The notes beneath the pieces were generated by a model. That model made no database searches. It saw only the letters and a program-made list of their open reading frames with translations, and was not told the DNA's origin. Below, piece by piece: positions 61,423 to 64,000 of a stretch of 64,000 bases of DNA. Position 1 is the first letter of the stretch. Each line of letters starts with the position of its first letter. The DNA comes from Anaerolineae bacterium (GTDB taxonomy: Bacteria > Chloroflexota > Anaerolineae > Aggregatilineales > Ch27), in assembly GCA_013178165.1 (NCBI GenBank), contig JABLXG010000009.1:22520-86519 (forward strand). The letters run 5' to 3'. A program made the position numbers and the translations under genes.

Positions 61423-63033
61423 CTACCTCTGTGCTCTCTGATACTCAAGCGCAGCACCAACGAAAGCCTTGAACAACGGATGTGGCGCATTCGGTCGGCT
61501 GCCAAATTCAGGGTGAAACTGGCTGCCAACCATAAAAGGATGATCGGCCAGTTCAGCGATTTCGACCAGCCGGTGATCCGGGCTTAGACCGCTGAAGCGC
61601 ATCCCACCCTGGATGAAGGCCTCGCGATAGGCATTATTGAACTCAAAGCGATGTCGGTGCCGCTCCTCGATTAGACTCTTGCCATAGGCCCGCTGGGCGA
61701 TCGTTCCTTCGACCAGCTCGCACGGGTACAGCCCCAGCCGCATCGTTCCGCCCAGGTCCTCGATAGAGCGCTGGTCAGGCATTAGATCGATTACTGGCGT
61801 CGAAGTACCGGTCTCAAACTCGGTACTATGGGCGTCTTCGTACCCAAGTACCGCCCGCGCAAACTCAATACACATCACCTGCATACCCAGGCACAACCCC
61901 AGGTAAGGCACCTTGTGTTCCCTGGCCCACCGCGCAGCCATGATCTTGCCTTCAATCCCGCGTTCGCCAAACCCTCCAGGCACGACAATCCCATCCGCCT
62001 TTTCCAGTAAATCGAACCCCTTGCCTTTCTCCAGATCGCCCGCAGATATCCAGTCAATCTCCAGTGACCGGCCATGGGCAATAGCCGCATGGTAAAGCGC
62101 TTCCTTCACACTGATGTATGCGTCACGAAGCTCAACATACTTGCCCACCAAAGCGATCCGAACAGTCCCCTCTGGGTTTCGCATCCGCTTGATCAGACGG
62201 CGCCACTCGCTCAGATCAACCGGTTGAGCATCCAGCTTAAGCTGGCGAACCACATAATCGCCTAGACCAGCGTCCTCCAGAAGCAAAGGGACTTCGTACA
62301 ACAAATCCGCAGTCTGGAGAGGGATGACGGCATTCGGCTCAACGTCGCAGAACAGCGCCACCTTGTCGGTGACCTCTTTGCTCACCGGGTAGTCAGTACG
62401 TGTGATGATCACATCTGGTTGAATACCGATGCTGCGCAGTTCGCGAACACTGTGCTGGGTGGGTTTGGTCTTTAGCTCCCTGGTAGCGCCGATATACGGC
62501 AGAAACGTGACATGCACATACAAAACGTTGTCACGTCCAACGTCCATGCGCATCTGCCGCAGCGCCTCCAGAAACGGCAACCCTTCAATATCGCCAACTG
62601 TGCCGCCGACTTCAACCAGCAACACATCGGCATTGCTTTCAGTAGCCATCCGGATAATCCGCCGTTTAATCTCGTTGGTGATGTGCGGAATTACCTGAAT
62701 AGTTCCACCAAGGAAATCGCCATGCCGCTCCCGGTTAATTACCTCAGCATAGATCTGCCCTGCGGTGACATTGGAGTGACGACTGACATTCTCGTCAATG
62801 AAACGCTCGTAATGCCCCAGGTCCAGATCAGTCTCAGCCCCGTCAGCGGTGACAAACACTTCCCCATGCTGGTAAGGACTCATCGTACCGGGATCGACAT
62901 TCAGATAAGGGTCTAGCTTCTGGATGGCGACCTTCACCCCCCGCGCCTTAAGAATTCGGCCAAGTGCAGCTGCCGTCACGCCTTTGCCAACCGAGCTTAC
63001 TACGCCACCCGTGAAAAAGATGAAACGCGTCAT
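61423..63033 (-). CDS. pyrG: CTP synthase
   Basis: Converts UTP to CTP with glutamine-derived ammonia. The N-terminal synthase domain starts '[20 protein letters not shown]' and includes '[21 protein letters not shown]' (split), 'GTVGDIEG' and the UTP/ATP sites. The glutaminase domain (from about 300) has the nucleophile Cys in 'LGLCLGMQ' and the later His-Glu in 'SQFHPEF'. The 536-residue length is standard. The Roadblock gene upstream shares the direction but is separated by a terminator. Confidence 0.98.
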   Translation of the reverse strand: MTRFIFFTGGVVSSVGKGVTAAALGRILKARGVKVAIQKLDPYLNVDPGTMSPYQHGEVFVTADGAETDLDLGHYERFIDENVSRHSNVTAGQIYAEVINRERHGDFLGGTIQVIPHITNEIKRRIIRMATESNADVLLVEVGGTVGDIEGLPFLEALRQMRMDVGRDNVLYVHVTFLPYIGATRELKTKPTQHSVRELRSIGIQPDVIITRTDYPVSKEVTDKVALFCDVEPNAVIPLQTADLLYEVPLLLEDAGLGDYVVRQLKLDAQPVDLSEWRRLIKRMRNPEGTVRIALVGKYVELRDAYISVKEALYHAAIAHGRSLEIDWISAGDLEKGKGFDLLEKADGIVVPGGFGERGIEGKIMAARWAREHKVPYLGLCLGMQVMCIEFARAVLGYEDAHSTEFETGTSTPVIDLMPDQRSIEDLGGTMRLGLYPCELVEGTIAQRAYGKSLIEERHRHRFEFNNAYREAFIQGGMRFSGLSPDHRLVEIAELADHPFMVGSQFHPEFGSRPNAPHPLFKAFVGAALEYQRAQR

Positions 63034-63082
63034 AATGCGTCCAGCTCCCCGAAAACTTAGACCAGTTCGAACTACAAAGAAA

Positions 63083-63113
63083 CGGGGAGGTCAGCTTTAC
63101 CAGCCGCTCCCCG
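63083..63113 (-). terminator. Terminator after the Roadblock gene
   Basis: Arms cggggag (63083-63089) and ctccccg (63107-63113) form a 7-bp GC-rich stem; on the minus strand it is followed by tttcttt. It separates the Roadblock gene from pyrG. Confidence 0.75.
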
Positions 63114-63179
63114 CTCAAGTTGGCTATGGATGTAACCCGCCACAAGGTCCCCAAAAACATTCCCATCAGTACTGCCAGC

Positions 63180-63551
63180 CTAGACCAGATTCTCCAGATC
63201 ATCCGCAGCTCGTTTCATATCCAGGAAAATCAGCCCCAGCCGGGCATTCTGCCGAATCAAAGAGGTCAGTACCGCCTCTTCACCAACCGCCATCAAAATC
63301 ACATATCCACTATCGCCCCGAATATAGACCTGCTCTAGGTCTCCCCGCCCCAGTTCGCCGGCAATGCGTTCGCCAAGCGAAATCATCGCTGCCGACATCG
63401 CGGACACCCGATCTTCCTCAATGCCCTGCGGCAAGGAAGAAGCCATGATCAGACCGTCTACGCTTACCACAGCTGATGCTTCAATATCAGGCGTACTGGC
63501 CTGCAATTCGCGCAGGCGATCCACCATCAATTCGGTCCGCGACTTGGCCAT
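63180..63551 (-). CDS. Roadblock/LC7 domain protein
   Basis: A 123-residue cytosolic protein of the Roadblock/LC7 family. The strands 'IEASAVVSVDGLIMASSLP' and 'VYIRGDSGYVILMAVGEEAVLTSLI' (split), with the central helix 'MSAAMISLGERIAGELG', are family-typical. In bacteria such proteins act as GTPase-activating or scaffolding partners of small GTPases. The GTPase at 60045-60569 is the obvious candidate. GGAGGAG precedes ATG 63551. Confidence 0.92.
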   Translation of the reverse strand: MAKSRTELMVDRLRELQASTPDIEASAVVSVDGLIMASSLPQGIEEDRVSAMSAAMISLGERIAGELGRGDLEQVYIRGDSGYVILMAVGEEAVLTSLIRQNARLGLIFLDMKRAADDLENLV

Positions 63552-63734
63552 AGATCCTGCTCCTCCGCCTCATCCACACAAAACGTCCGGGGGCGATAAG
63601 CCTCCAGGCAACGTGATCTCAATCCGTAACGCGACAAGAATCCTCAGGCGAATACAGGGCGAATATAGAGTCTCAGCATAAAAACGCCTGCATGATAGCA
63701 TACTGCCCTGACCTCGTCAACTAAGCGCATTCTC

Positions 63735-64000
63735 TCAAGGCAAATGCGACTCAGCGAAACGAGCGGGCGTGAGCATGCCGAGTGAGAGATGGGGGCGCCG
63801 GTGGTGATAGTAGTTGAGAAAAGCATCGGCATACTGCTGGGCCAGCTCCAATTCATCGCCCCGGAACTTGAGAGCGCCAAACTCCTCACGGCGCAGCGTG
63901 CCGTTGAAGGCTTCAATGAAAGCCTGTTCGTTCTTCTTGTAAGCCCGCGCGATACGATGCTGATCCGCCCAGCGATGCATGCCCTCAGCGCACTCGGCTT
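63735..64000 (-). CDS. Transposase integrase-core fragment (cut by the window edge)
   Basis: The frame is open through the right edge and encodes at least 87 residues of a retroviral-integrase-type transposase C-terminus. Features are 'AYKKNEQAFIEAFNGTLRREEFG', with the third catalytic acidic residue region, and 'FLNYYHHRRPHLSLGMLTPARF' (split), as in IS3/IS481-type transposases. The 5' part lies outside the window, so whether the gene is whole cannot be told. No clear terminal inverted repeat was found, although the element's end may lie near 63710-63735. Confidence 0.8.
   Translation of the reverse strand, partial: AECAEGMHRWADQHRIARAYKKNEQAFIEAFNGTLRREEFGALKFRGDELELAQQYADAFLNYYHHRRPHLSLGMLTPARFAESHLP

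Overview
The window looks like a chromosomal segment of a moderately GC-rich, monoderm-like bacterium of the Chloroflexi (Chloroflexota), most likely Anaerolineae or a close relative. This is inferred from gene content, not from a marker phylogeny. The pointers are a T-box leader on valS, an LCP-family wall-glycopolymer ligase, a type 2 IPP isomerase, tandem S41 proteases, Thr/Pro-linker lipoproteins of the 'PTETPTE' kind, a protein kinase with a PQQ propeller, and the lack of any obvious outer-membrane assembly genes. Almost all of the window is ordinary chromosome. The only mobile traces are a solitary tyrosine recombinase (29260-30249) beside an AT-rich patch and a transposase fragment at the right edge.

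Layout. 1-16231 is mostly on the minus strand: valS behind a T-box riboswitch, an unknown gene, smpB, two S41 proteases, a TPR membrane protein, a menG/ubiE-like methyltransferase placed after an SsuABC-type importer, then fabF and plsX. A plus-strand response-regulator/histidine-kinase hybrid sits at 7431-9068. A tRNA-Leu(GAG) with its own promoter and terminator follows at 16539-16620. 16750-25763 holds a TPR protein, an LCP protein, trmFO, a histidine kinase, hflX, an eIF2B-like protein and a GNAT protein. 25952-29111 is a polar amino-acid ABC importer whose binding protein carries two near-identical ligand-binding domains in tandem. 30390-34397 is a TPP-riboswitch-controlled thiamine importer (thiBPQ).

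34533-47600 is a cell-surface and polysaccharide region. It holds a lipoprotein with two degenerate SGNH domains joined by a 48-bp minisatellite linker, a DUF348/G5-like lipoprotein with a propeller, a TIM-barrel/O-antigen-ligase fusion, a macrodomain protein, a UDP-glucuronate-decarboxylase-like SDR, a second O-antigen ligase, a GtrA protein, a receiver-only regulator and a GT4 glycosyltransferase. 47669-52541 carries a thioesterase, a lone BchI-like AAA+ ATPase, acyl carrier protein, type 2 IPP isomerase and a polyprenyl diphosphate synthase. hemW closes the minus-strand block at 52556-53776.

53879-60569 is a compact plus-strand signalling cassette that I consider the best candidate for an under-described system: Ser/Thr kinase with PQQ propeller, PP2C phosphatase, J-domain/vWA fusion, zinc-ribbon/FHA protein, an 80-residue unknown, an OmpR-type regulator and a small COG2229-like GTPase. 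A Roadblock/LC7 protein, the usual partner type for such GTPases, lies close by at 63180-63551, beyond hsp20 and pyrG. The likely logic is phosphorylation by the kinase, reading by FHA, erasure by PP2C, and a GTPase/Roadblock pair for localisation or output. The biological process it serves cannot be read from the sequence.
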